Shown in pieces: positions 49,816 to 57,528 of a stretch of 64,000 nt of DNA (positions are counted from its first letter, which is position 1; each line of letters begins with the position of its first letter). Origin of the DNA: JBDOQU01 sp039839375 (GTDB lineage Bacteria; Pseudomonadota; Alphaproteobacteria; DSM-16000; Inquilinaceae); the NCBI RefSeq assembly GCF_039839375.1, contig NZ_JBDOQU010000003.1:1-64000 (forward strand). Direction: 5' to 3'. Made by a program: the position numbers and the translations under genes. Under the pieces are notes generated by a model, which saw only the letters and a list, made by a program, of their open reading frames with translations, had not been told where the DNA came from and made no database searches.

Positions 49816-50661
49816 ATGGTCGAACGCCGCCCCCTCCTGACCTTCCTCAGCCACCTCGTCATCTGGCTGGGGATCGCGCTGGTCGCTTTCCCGATCTACG
49901 TCACCTTCGTCGCCTCGACCCATGAGCTGTCGGCGATCATGCAGGCGCCGATGCCGCTCGTCCCCGGCGGATCGATGGTTGAGAATTACTGGCGGGCGCT
50001 GACGGGGCAGCTCCATACCGTCTCGGGCTCCACGCCCGCCTGGTACATGATGTGGAACAGCCTGGTGATGGCGCTGGTCATCGCCACCGGCAAGATCGCC
50101 ATCTCCATCCTGTCGGCGTTCGCGATCGTCTATTTCCGCTTCCCGTTCCGGATGTTCTTCTTCTGGATGATCTTCATCACCCTGATGCTGCCGGTGGAGG
50201 TGCGCATCCTGCCGACCTATGCGGTGGTGGCCGATCTGGGGCTGCTGGACAGCTATGCCGGCCTGACCGTGCCGCTGATCGCCTCGGCCACCGCGACCTT
50301 CCTCTTCCGCCAGTTCTTCCTGACGATCCCGGACGAGCTGGCCGAGGCGGCGCGGATGGACGGGGCGGGGCCGATGCGGTTTTTCAAGGACATGGTAGTG
50401 CCGCTCAGCGCGACCAACATCGCGGCCCTCTTCGTCATCCTCTTCATCTATGGCTGGAACCAGTATCTCTGGCCGCTGCTCATCACCGACGACCTGGAAA
50501 CCATCGTCGTCGGCATCCAGCGGCTGATCAACGCCGGCGACGCCCAGGCGGAATGGAATGTCATCATGGCGACCACGATGCTAGCGATGATCCCGCCGGT
50601 CATCATCGTCGTCCTGATGCAGCGCTGGTTCGTCAAGGGCCTCGTCGACAGCGAGAAATAG
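49816..50661 (+). CDS. ugpE: sn-Glycerol-3-phosphate ABC transporter, permease UgpE
   Basis: 281 residues, MalG-type permease with six membrane helices. LPVEVRILPTYAVVADLGLLDSYAGLTVPLIASATATFLFRQFFLTIPDELAEAARMDGAGPMRFFKDMVVPLSATNIAALFVI contains the EAA motif, and WNQYLWPLLIT is the UgpE-type late motif. It starts one base after the ugpA stop, so the two are translated together, and is followed eight bases later by ugpC. Confidence 0.96.
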   Translation: MVERRPLLTFLSHLVIWLGIALVAFPIYVTFVASTHELSAIMQAPMPLVPGGSMVENYWRALTGQLHTVSGSTPAWYMMWNSLVMALVIATGKIAISILSAFAIVYFRFPFRMFFFWMIFITLMLPVEVRILPTYAVVADLGLLDSYAGLTVPLIASATATFLFRQFFLTIPDELAEAARMDGAGPMRFFKDMVVPLSATNIAALFVILFIYGWNQYLWPLLITDDLETIVVGIQRLINAGDAQAEWNVIMATTMLAMIPPVIIVVLMQRWFVKGLVDSEK

Positions 50662-50668
50662 AAGCGAA

Positions 50669-51757
50669 ATGGCCGATATAGAAATCCGTTCGGTGCGCAA
50701 GACCTATCCGGGGGCGAAGGAGGAGGTCATCAAGGGCATCGATTGCAAGGTCGCCGACGGGGAATTCCTCGTCATGCTGGGGCCCTCGGGCTGCGGCAAG
50801 TCCACGCTCCTGCGCATGGTCGCGGGGCTGGAGGTTATCTCCAAGGGGGAGATCGCGATCGGCGGCCGCGTGGTCAACAATCTGGAGCCCAAGGACCGGG
50901 ACATCGCCATGGTGTTCCAGAACTATGCGCTCTACCCCCACATGTCGGTCTTCGACAACATGGCCTACGGGCTGAAAATCAAGGGCGTGGCGAAGGCGGA
51001 GATCGAACGCCGGGTGAAGGAAAGCGCGGGCCTTCTCGGCCTCGCCGATTTCCTCGACCGCAAGCCGCGCCAGCTTTCCGGCGGGCAGCGCCAGCGCGTA
51101 GCCATGGGCCGCGCCATCGTGCGGGAGCCGAAGGTCTTCCTGTTCGACGAGCCGCTGTCCAACCTGGACGCCAAGCTGCGCACCCAGATGCGGGTGGAGA
51201 TCCGGAAGCTCCAGGGCCGGCTGGGCATCACCAGCCTCTACGTCACCCATGACCAGGTGGAGGCGATGACGCTGGGCGACCGGCTGATGGTGATGAATGG
51301 CGGCGCGGCGGAGCAGGTGGGAACGCCGCTGGAGATCTACCACAAGCCAGCCTCGATGTTCGTGGCCGGCTTCATCGGCTCCCCCGCGATGAACTTTCTG
51401 CCGGGCAGGGTGACGGCCGATGGCGCGGCCGTGGAGCTTCCCGGCGGCCAGGTCGTGCAGACCGACCGGGTCCGGCAGGGCGCTGCGGGCCGGCCGGTCA
51501 CGATTGGCGTGCGGCCGGAACATCTGCGCCCGGCGGGGGAGAACGACCAGGGCCACACCTTCGTCGTCCAGGTCGATCTGGTGGAGGCGCTTGGGGCCGA
51601 TACGGTCGTCCATGGTGCGGCCCCGGGATTCGTCGAGCCGATCCTGGCGCGCCTTCCGGGCTCCGCCCAGGTGAAGGTCGGGGACCGGCTGGACCTGGCG
51701 ATCGCGGAGGGGGAGCTTCATCTGTTCGATCCCACGACAGGCCGCGCGTTGCCGTAG
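50669..51757 (+). CDS. ugpC: sn-Glycerol-3-phosphate ABC transporter, ATPase UgpC
   Basis: 362 residues. Walker A GPSGCGKST, Q-loop VFQNYALYPHMSVFDNMAYGL, signature LSGGQRQRVAMGRAIVREP, Walker B VFLFDEPLSNLDAKLR and H-loop YVTHDQVEAMTL, followed by the MalK-type C-terminal regulatory domain (FIGSPAMNFLPG, IGVRPEHLRPA). Powers import by UgpAE. A GTG or ATG ambiguity is absent: ATG at 50669. Confidence 0.95.
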   Translation: MADIEIRSVRKTYPGAKEEVIKGIDCKVADGEFLVMLGPSGCGKSTLLRMVAGLEVISKGEIAIGGRVVNNLEPKDRDIAMVFQNYALYPHMSVFDNMAYGLKIKGVAKAEIERRVKESAGLLGLADFLDRKPRQLSGGQRQRVAMGRAIVREPKVFLFDEPLSNLDAKLRTQMRVEIRKLQGRLGITSLYVTHDQVEAMTLGDRLMVMNGGAAEQVGTPLEIYHKPASMFVAGFIGSPAMNFLPGRVTADGAAVELPGGQVVQTDRVRQGAAGRPVTIGVRPEHLRPAGENDQGHTFVVQVDLVEALGADTVVHGAAPGFVEPILARLPGSAQVKVGDRLDLAIAEGELHLFDPTTGRALP

Positions 51758-51774
51758 ACTCCCGCGCCGAACCG

Positions 51775-51829
51775 CCCCTCACCCAACCCTCTCCCCGGCG
51801 GGGAGAGGGCTTTCCAGTGGGGTGAGGGT
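51775..51829. repeat. Family C intergenic hairpin repeat
   Basis: CCCCTCACCC ... CTCTCCCCGGCGGGGAGAGG ... GGGGTGAGGG: nested inverted arms between the convergent ugpC and oxidoreductase genes; a shorter relative is at 53605-53641. It may end transcription from both sides. Confidence 0.65.
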
Positions 51830-52860
51830 CAGTCGGCGACGCGTACCACGAGCTTGCCGAAATTGCGTCCTTCGAGCAGGCCCATGAAGGCTGCCGGCGC
51901 GTTCTCCAGCCCGTCGACCATATCCTCACGCAGCTTCACCCGGCCAGACTCCACCCATTCGCCCATTTCCCGGCGGAAGGCGTCGAAGCGGTCGCCGTAA
52001 TGGTCGAGGATGATGAAGCCCTGCATGCGGATGCGCTTCTGCAGCACCGTGGCCATCAGCCGGGGCAGCCGGTCCGGACCGGACGGTGGCGCGTCATCAT
52101 TGTAGTGCGCGATGAACCCGCATACCGGCACGCGCGCGCCAATGTTGAGCAGCGGCAGCACCGCGTCGAAGACCGCGCCGCCGACATTCTCGAAATAGAC
52201 ATCGATGCCGTCCGGGCACGCGGCGGCCAGACGTTCCGCCAACTGGGGCTCGCGGCGGTCGATGCAGGCGTCGAAGGCAAGCTCCTCGACCGCATAGCGG
52301 CACTTGTCGACGCCGCCAGCTATGCCGATCACCCGCGCGCCCTTCAGCTTCGCGATCTGGCCGACCACCGAACCGACCGCGCCGGTGGCCGCGGCGACGA
52401 CCACCGTCTCCCCCGGCTTCGGCTGGCCGATATCCAGCAGGCCGACATGGGCGGTGAATGCCGGCATGCCGAGCCCGCCCAGTGCCAGCGACGGACGCTC
52501 CATATCGCCAAGCGGGAGCAGATCCTGACCGTCCGACAGCGCGTAGTCCTGCCAGCCGGCGTTGCCGAGCACCAACTCGCCGGCCCGGAATCGCGGATGG
52601 CTGGAGGCGACGACGCAGTTGATCGTACCGCCCACCATGGGCTCGCCCACCGGCACCGACGGCGCGTAGCCGGGACCCACTTCGTCCATCAAATTGCGCA
52701 TATAGGGGTCGAGCGAGAGGTAAAGCGTGCGCAGCAGCACCTGTCCATCGCCCGGAGTCGGAACGGGAGTTTCCTCGATACGGAAATCCTGCGGCGTCGG
52801 CGCGCCTTGCGGGCGGGCGGCGAGGACGATCCTGCGGTTGGGGGCGTCACTTTGCGGCAA
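51829..52860 (-). CDS. NADP-dependent oxidoreductase (MDR superfamily, CurA/leukotriene B4 dehydrogenase-like)
   Basis: 343 residues. Zinc-free medium-chain reductase: RIVLAARPQGAPTPQDFRIEETPVPTPGDGQVLLRTLYLSLDPYMRN, VGEPMVGGTINCVVASSHP, GLGMPAFTAHVGLLDIGQPKPGETVVVAAATGAVGSVVGQIAKLKGARVIGIAGG (nucleotide site) and ENVGGAVFDAVLPLLN. These enzymes reduce C=C bonds of enones such as alkenals. A perfect palindrome (52889-52903) lies 29 bp before the start, and the same site precedes the adjacent TetR gene, so substrate-induced derepression is likely. Confidence 0.93.
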   Translation of the reverse strand: MPQSDAPNRRIVLAARPQGAPTPQDFRIEETPVPTPGDGQVLLRTLYLSLDPYMRNLMDEVGPGYAPSVPVGEPMVGGTINCVVASSHPRFRAGELVLGNAGWQDYALSDGQDLLPLGDMERPSLALGGLGMPAFTAHVGLLDIGQPKPGETVVVAAATGAVGSVVGQIAKLKGARVIGIAGGVDKCRYAVEELAFDACIDRREPQLAERLAAACPDGIDVYFENVGGAVFDAVLPLLNIGARVPVCGFIAHYNDDAPPSGPDRLPRLMATVLQKRIRMQGFIILDHYGDRFDAFRREMGEWVESGRVKLREDMVDGLENAPAAFMGLLEGRNFGKLVVRVAD

Positions 52861-52888
52861 GGTTCTCTCCTGTGGTATGTTGAAGAAA

Positions 52889-52903
52889 TAGACCGGTCGT
52901 CTA
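52889..52903. promoter_or_regulatory. TetR-type operator before the oxidoreductase gene
   Basis: TAGACCGGTCGTCTA: TAGAC and GTCTA arms around CGGTC. Identical over all 15 bases to 53554-53568. It resembles the TAGACC...GGTCTA boxes of NemR-type regulators. Confidence 0.75.
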
Positions 52904-52929
52904 GAAGCGGGATTGGATATGCCTTCCGC

Positions 52930-53532
52930 TCAGGCGTCTGGAGGCAGACCCAGCATTTGCCGCGTGTCGGCCATGGCCGCGTCCAGCGGCGCGCGGTCGC
53001 GGGCGATCTTGGCCAGCAGGCTGGCGCCGAGCCAGCGCTGATAGAGCGCCGCGGCCACCGCGCGGGCATCCTGCACCGTTGATAGAGAGCCGTCACTCCG
53101 GCCCGCTTCGATGCAACGCGCCAGGCGGTCGATCACGCGCTTGGTGCCGCGCTCCAGCGCCGTGCGCATACTCTCGGACAGATCGCAAACCTCAGCGCCC
53201 AGCTTGACGACGAAGCAGCGGCTCTGCGCCTCGTCTCCGGTCTGCGATTCGAGCCAATCATGGAAATAGCCGATCAGCCGCTGCGCCGCCGTTCCCGGCT
53301 GCGCCAGCAGAGCGTCCATTCTCGCCAGATTGTCGGTGAAATAGTCTTCAAGCACCGCTTCGCCAAAGGATTCCTTGGATTCGAAGTAGTGATAGAACGA
53401 GCCCTTCGGCACCTGCGCCGCCGCCAGGACCTCCGCCAGGCCGACCGCCGTGAAACCCTTGCTCAGCAGCAGCGGCTGGGCCACTTCGAGGATGTGCCGG
53501 CGGACATCGGTGAGGGCTGCGGTGGCGTTCAT
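52930..53532 (-). CDS. TetR/AcrR-family transcriptional regulator
   Basis: 200 residues. N-terminal HTH: DVRRHILEVAQPLLLSKGFTAVGLAEVLAAAQVPKGSFYHYFESKESFGEAVLEDYF. The K-G-S-F-Y-H-Y-F-x-S-K recognition region and the C-terminal domain (RCFVVKLGAEVCDLSESMR with two Cys) resemble NemR-like electrophile-sensing regulators with a TetR_C_16-type C-terminus. An operator palindrome lies just upstream of its start and another before the oxidoreductase that follows, so it likely represses both. The ATG at 53532 is preferred to 53541. Confidence 0.92.
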   Translation of the reverse strand: MNATAALTDVRRHILEVAQPLLLSKGFTAVGLAEVLAAAQVPKGSFYHYFESKESFGEAVLEDYFTDNLARMDALLAQPGTAAQRLIGYFHDWLESQTGDEAQSRCFVVKLGAEVCDLSESMRTALERGTKRVIDRLARCIEAGRSDGSLSTVQDARAVAAALYQRWLGASLLAKIARDRAPLDAAMADTRQMLGLPPDA

Positions 53533-53553
53533 GGCGAGCATCTTAGAGCCGAT

Positions 53554-53568
53554 TAGACCGGTCGTCTA
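53554..53568. promoter_or_regulatory. TetR-type operator before the regulator gene
   Basis: TAGACCGGTCGTCTA, the same 15-mer as 52889-52903, 21 bases upstream of the regulator ATG; implies autorepression. Confidence 0.75.
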
Positions 53569-53604
53569 GTGGGGCGCCGCATACTCGTCCGCTGAGCTGG
53601 CCGA

Positions 53605-53641
53605 ACCCCCTCTCTCCCCGGAGGGGCGGGAGGGTGAGGGG
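53605..53641. repeat. Family C intergenic repeat, short copy
   Basis: CCCCCTCTCTCCCCGGAGGGG followed by GGGTGAGGGG; related to 51775-51829. Confidence 0.5.
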
Positions 53642-53648
53642 CTAACCT

Positions 53649-54218
53649 CTACTCGCACACCTCGTAATCATCCCGGTGACGATCCACGGCCTCTTCGAGA
53701 TAGGCGGTCAGTTCGGCGGCGCTGTATCCCAGCACCGTGTCGAACTGCTCCCGCCGGGCCTGGCAGTAGCCGCCGGTGGAGATGCGGGAGGCGACCATGC
53801 TCTCGCTGTTGGCCATCTCGGTCAGGTAGGTGTCGAATCGGCGCGCCCGATTGCCGCCAAGATGGCGGGCCAGCAGGGAGCCGATGGTGTTCTGTCCTTC
53901 CCGCAGCCTCTCCTGATGAGCGACGGTGAAGCTGGCGTAGCGGCTGAAGAGGGCGGGATCGCGGTAGGAGACGGGGCAGGTCAGGCCCGTCACCATCATT
54001 TCCGTCCTCAGCTTGGCGAGCTGGTCGGCCATCATCTCCGACCGGCTCACGCAGGTTCCCGGCGGATAGTTGGGTGAATAATCGACCAGTTCCGGAAAGA
54101 TGCCGAATTCAGGCGGCGGCGGGGGGGGCGACGGCAGCTCGGCTGTCTGTTCGGTGGATTCGCAGGCCGCCAGCGCGAGGCTGAAGGCGAGGGCGGCAAG
54201 GCCGAGGCGCAGCGTCAT
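53649..54218 (-). CDS. Hypothetical lipoprotein
   Basis: 189 residues. Signal MTLRLGLAALAFSLALAAC with a lipobox L-A-A-C and Glu at +2, then a poly-Pro linker and a helical domain: TCVSRSEMMADQLAKLRTEMMVTGLTCPVSYRDPALFSRYASFTVAHQERLREGQNTIGSLLARHLGG, ending YCQARREQFDTVLGYSAAELTAYLEEAVDRHRDDYEVCE. Four Cys beside the lipidated one suggest two disulfides, consistent with a periplasmic location. No named family is recognised. It is followed by a 150-bp AT-rich gap on its 5' side. Confidence 0.7.
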   Translation of the reverse strand: MTLRLGLAALAFSLALAACESTEQTAELPSPPPPPPEFGIFPELVDYSPNYPPGTCVSRSEMMADQLAKLRTEMMVTGLTCPVSYRDPALFSRYASFTVAHQERLREGQNTIGSLLARHLGGNRARRFDTYLTEMANSESMVASRISTGGYCQARREQFDTVLGYSAAELTAYLEEAVDRHRDDYEVCE

Positions 54219-54371
54219 GAACCGGTTTCTCCCCCATCGGATCGGACGTTGTGCCCTTATACAGAACACATAATGGAAAATGAACAGTTAATCGCAAAGC
54301 GATCTGGCAGAAAACTCTTTTAACATGCTGTTAAGAATAGGATTTCTGGCCAATATCGTTGCGTATACGGA

Positions 54372-54605
54372 TCAATCAGCGTCCAGCTCCAGCGCTTCGG
54401 CCCCCAGCGCCGTCAGCCGCCATGCCTCGCCGTCGGCTTCGATCAGCCCCGCCTTGCCGGTTTCCCTGATCGTGGCACGGACGCGGTAGAGCGGCAGCCC
54501 CGCCGCTTCGGCCAGCGCCTCGGGCTCATGGGGCCGTTCGCCCAGCAGCCCCAGAACGGCCCTGGCCACCACGCTCAGCGTCCCGTCGGGATTGATGCAG
54601 GCCAT
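54372..54605 (-). CDS. Small winged-helix-like hypothetical protein
   Basis: 77 residues: LSVVARAVLGLLGERPHEPEALAEAAGLPLYRVRATIRETGKAGLIEADGEAWRLTALGAEALELD. This reads as a helix-turn-helix (AEAAGLPLYRVRATIRE) with a short wing (LIEADGEAWRLT). It follows the peroxiredoxin stop by 11 bases on the same strand, so it is probably co-transcribed. DNA binding is inferred from the pattern only. No ribosome site is clear. Confidence 0.6.
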   Translation of the reverse strand: MACINPDGTLSVVARAVLGLLGERPHEPEALAEAAGLPLYRVRATIRETGKAGLIEADGEAWRLTALGAEALELDAD

Positions 54606-54616
54606 AATGGCGGCCG

Positions 54617-55291
54617 TCAGTCCTTGATCTCGGTCCGGCAGAACCACCAGTCGACATAGTCGTAGCCGGCATCCTTGCGGGCGGCGGCGTCCTCCACCGT
54701 CCTCGGGGCGGGGACGATCACCTTGTCGCCCGGCTTCCAGTTGGCCGGCGTGGCGACCTTGTGCTTGTCCGTCACCAGCAACGCATCGACGACACGCAGC
54801 ACCTCCTCCATGCTCCGCCCCGTGGTCAGCGGATAATAGATCATGGCGCGGACGATGCCCGCCGGATCGATGAAGAAGACGGCGCGGCTGGTCTCCGTCC
54901 CCGACTGGTCGGGCATCATCATGCCGTAGAGTTCGGCCACCTTACGGTCGCTGTCGGCGACGATCGGGAAGGGGATCTCGACCCCGAACTTCTCCTTGAT
55001 CGTCTGGGTCCAGGCGATGTGGCTATAGATGCTGTCGATCGACAGCCCCAGAAGCTCCACCCCCCGTTCCCGAAGCGCCGGGGCGATGCGCGCGAATTCC
55101 ACGAACTCCGTCGTGCAGACTGGCGTGAAATCGGCGGGGTGGGAGAAGAACACGAGCCAACGTCCGCGGAAATCCTCCAGCGACAGGCGGCCATGGGTCG
55201 TCTCCGCCTCGAAGACCGGGGCCGGCGCGCCCAGGCGCGGCAGGGCGGCGGGAGCCGGGGCAGTCGGCGTGGGGGCGATGGTGGTGTCCAT
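54617..55291 (-). CDS. 1-Cys type peroxiredoxin (Prx6 group)
   Basis: 224 residues. GRWLVFFSHPADFTPVCTTEFVEFARIAPALRERGVELLGLSIDS contains the peroxidatic Cys59 with Thr and the later Arg. The Prx6-type C-terminal extension is present (VATPANWKPGDKVIVPAPRTVEDA ... YDYVDWWFCRTEIKD) with a second Cys at 218 that could act as a resolving residue, as in archaeal Prx6 homologues. Reduces peroxides in the cytoplasm. GGAGG eight bases before the ATG fixes the start. Divergent from the ankyrin gene. Confidence 0.93.
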   Translation of the reverse strand: MDTTIAPTPTAPAPAALPRLGAPAPVFEAETTHGRLSLEDFRGRWLVFFSHPADFTPVCTTEFVEFARIAPALRERGVELLGLSIDSIYSHIAWTQTIKEKFGVEIPFPIVADSDRKVAELYGMMMPDQSGTETSRAVFFIDPAGIVRAMIYYPLTTGRSMEEVLRVVDALLVTDKHKVATPANWKPGDKVIVPAPRTVEDAAARKDAGYDYVDWWFCRTEIKD

Positions 55292-55440
55292 CGGCGATCC
55301 TCCATCGTTAGGGGCTCGTCCGGTTCTACCCCAACGACCCCGGGCGCCGCCAGCGCTCTGGCGGGAAAGGAAGCGACCCGCTATCATCCGCGGGCGCTCC
55401 CCGGCGGCCCGAACCAAGCTATGAGAGAGGGCGAGCTCCC

Positions 55441-56004
55441 GTGCGGCGATTCCTGACCCTGGTCCTGTTCATGGCGGCGGCGATTGCGGCTTCAACCGGC
55501 CCGGCGGCGGCGCAGATCGACCTCATCCAGCGCAATGCGCTGATGGAGGCGGTGAAGCAGGACGATCTGGACGCGTTGCGCGCCGCCCTCATCCGCAACG
55601 CCAGCCCCAACGTCGTGGACGGAGAAGGGCGGACGCCGCTGATCCTCGCCGTCACCAATGGCAATCCGGGCATGGTCCGGGCGCTGGTGCAGGCCGGCGC
55701 CTTCGTCGATCAGGCCGACAGGCTGGGCGGCACGCCGCTCTTCCGGGCGGCGGCGGAAGGCGCGGCCGACATCGTATCCTTCCTGATCGAATCCGGGGCG
55801 TCGGTCGATCAAGAGGACCGCCAGGGCATGACCCCGCTGATGGCGGCGGCGCGCGGTGGCCACGCCGAGGCCGTGCGGCTACTGATCGAAGCGGGTGCGG
55901 ATGTCGACCGGCTGGATTACACCGGCCGCAGCGCGCTGATGTGGGCGGAGGGCTCCCGGTCCCGCGAGGTGGCTGAAATCCTGCGCGGGGCCGGAGCGAG
56001 CTGA
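55441..56004 (+). CDS. Exported ankyrin-repeat protein
   Basis: 187 residues from a GTG start. A signal peptide ends in P-A-A-A-Q; then four to five ankyrin repeats: DALRAALIRNASPNVVDGEGRTPLILAVTNGNPGMVRALVQAGAFVDQADRLGGTPLFRAAAEGAADIVSFLIESGASVDQEDRQGMTPLMAAARGGHAEAVRLLIEAGADVDRLDYTGRSALMWA. Periplasmic ankyrin proteins such as AnkB are linked to oxidative-stress resistance beside catalase; the neighbouring divergent peroxiredoxin fits that theme, but the link is inference. Confidence 0.88.
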   Translation: MRRFLTLVLFMAAAIAASTGPAAAQIDLIQRNALMEAVKQDDLDALRAALIRNASPNVVDGEGRTPLILAVTNGNPGMVRALVQAGAFVDQADRLGGTPLFRAAAEGAADIVSFLIESGASVDQEDRQGMTPLMAAARGGHAEAVRLLIEAGADVDRLDYTGRSALMWAEGSRSREVAEILRGAGAS

Positions 56005-56020
56005 TCGTCGGCGGTGGTCC

Positions 56021-56647
56021 TCAGACCACCAGATGCGCCGGCAGATTGACGCCGCCGACGCGCCAGGCCGGGGCATCGCCCTCCGCGCCGATCAGATCCA
56101 GCCGGGTCAGCGACACATGGTCGATGACGAAGGCCAGCGCCCGTTCGGGCTCCAGCGCCAGGGCCTGGGCCAGCGCCGCGCGGATCGTGCCGCCATGGGT
56201 CACGGCGACGATGTCGCGGCCGGCATGGTCGCGGGACAGCCGCTCCACGACCGCCGCCACCCGTTCGGCAAGGTCGACGAAGCTTTCCCCGTTGGGCGGC
56301 CGCGTCTCCGCCGGGCTCAGCCAGAAGGGGTGGCGCGCGCCCAGCGCCTGATAGATCTCGGCATGGGGCCGGTTCTGCCAGTCGCCGAAATTCTGCTCCA
56401 TCAGGTCCGGCTCGACGATCGGCGGCTCGTCATGGCCGCCATCGCGCATCAAGGCCTCCGCCGTCCGCCGCGTCCGCTGAAGGGGCGTGGTGACCCAGAT
56501 CGCGTCGCGCGGCAGGCGCGGGCCCAGCCCGGCATAGGGCCGGCCGTCGCTGATGTCGGCCTCGACATCCAGCTGGCCGTAAATATGGCCGCTGGGATTG
56601 ATGACGGGGGCATGGCGGATCCACCACCAGCGGGTCGTCTTGGTCAT
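56021..56647 (-). CDS. cobC: Histidine phosphatase, alpha-ribazole phosphatase (CobC-like)
   Basis: 208 residues. Phosphoglycerate-mutase-like: W-W-I-R-H-A-P in place of the usual LxRHG, VTTPLQRTRRTAEAL, EPDLMEQNFGDWQ (catalytic acid region), NGESFVDLAERV and VAVTHGGTIRAAL. The alpha-ribazole phosphatase assignment rests on its four-base overlap with cobS and the nearby cobT, which together make the lower ligand loop of cobalamin. The RHAP variant is also common in CobC proteins. Confidence 0.85.
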   Translation of the reverse strand: MTKTTRWWWIRHAPVINPSGHIYGQLDVEADISDGRPYAGLGPRLPRDAIWVTTPLQRTRRTAEALMRDGGHDEPPIVEPDLMEQNFGDWQNRPHAEIYQALGARHPFWLSPAETRPPNGESFVDLAERVAAVVERLSRDHAGRDIVAVTHGGTIRAALAQALALEPERALAFVIDHVSLTRLDLIGAEGDAPAWRVGGVNLPAHLVV

Positions 56648-57408
56648 CGGCAGGCCACCAGGGTCAGCAGGAAGAAGATCTCGGCCGCCTGTTGCGCGGC
56701 GCCGAGCACGTCGCCGGTATAGCCGCCGAGCTGTCGCCGGGCAATCCAGGCGACCCCGAAGGCCGCCGCCGCCGCCACGGCGATGGCCGCCAGGCCCGCG
56801 CCGATCCCGATCGCGACAACCGCCGCCAATATCGCGAGCCCCCCGGCGGTCAGGGCGATGCCGAGCGCCGGCCGGCCGGCCGTCGCGGCGATGCCGTCCC
56901 GGCGGGCCGGATCGAAATGGCGGGTCAGGAAGGGCAGCAGCGCGCGCGATGCGGCCCCGGACGCGACCAGTGCTGCGGCTGTCGCCGCCGGATCGCCGAT
57001 GGCGGCGATCGCGCCGATCCGCGCCGCCAGCCCCAGCATCAGCGCGATCGCGCCATAGCTGCCGATCCGGCTGTCGCGCATGATCTCCAGCTTGCGGTTC
57101 CGGTCGCGCCCGCCGCCCAACCCGTCGGCCATGTCGGCCAGCCCGTCCTCATGCAGCGCGCCGGTCAGCAGCGCCTGGACGGCGACGGCAGCGATCGCCG
57201 CCAGCACGGGCGGCAGCCCGACGCCATGGGCGACAAAATAGACCGCCCCGCCGGCGAGGCCGGTTCCCGCCCCGACGATCGGAAAGGCGCGCTGGGCGCT
57301 GGCGTGCAGGCCGGGCGGCCATTCGCCCCGCCATCGCAGCGGCAGCCGGGTCAGAAAGATTGCGGCGGCGAGGATATCGCGGGCCCAGGAACGGAAGGCG
57401 CTGTCCAT
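56644..57408 (-). CDS. cobS: Adenosylcobinamide-GDP ribazoletransferase (cobalamin synthase)
   Basis: 254 residues, polytopic membrane protein. Family motifs: AAAIFLTRLPLRWRG near the N-terminus, AFPIVGAGTGLAGGAVYF, and LLTGALHEDGLADMADGLGGGRDRNRKLEIMRDSRIGSYGAIALML with the acidic metal residues. It joins adenosyl-GDP-cobinamide and alpha-ribazole at the inner membrane. It is divergent from cobT with 120 bp between, in which no cobalamin riboswitch box is seen. cobU/cobP is not adjacent. Confidence 0.94.
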   Translation of the reverse strand: MDSAFRSWARDILAAAIFLTRLPLRWRGEWPPGLHASAQRAFPIVGAGTGLAGGAVYFVAHGVGLPPVLAAIAAVAVQALLTGALHEDGLADMADGLGGGRDRNRKLEIMRDSRIGSYGAIALMLGLAARIGAIAAIGDPAATAAALVASGAASRALLPFLTRHFDPARRDGIAATAGRPALGIALTAGGLAILAAVVAIGIGAGLAAIAVAAAAAFGVAWIARRQLGGYTGDVLGAAQQAAEIFFLLTLVACR

Positions 57409-57528
57409 GGCGGCGGAAGATCGGCGGTTATGCCCGCCCCGTCCAGAGCTATCGTTTTGACGCGCGGGCCTTCGGCGTGGCAAAGACCTCGCCTGCCCTT
57501 CCCGTTCCCCAACCGATCGCGATCCGCC

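Noticed and set aside
57409..57528. Cobalamin riboswitch between cobS and cobT
   Set aside because: The gap is too short and shows no B12 box.
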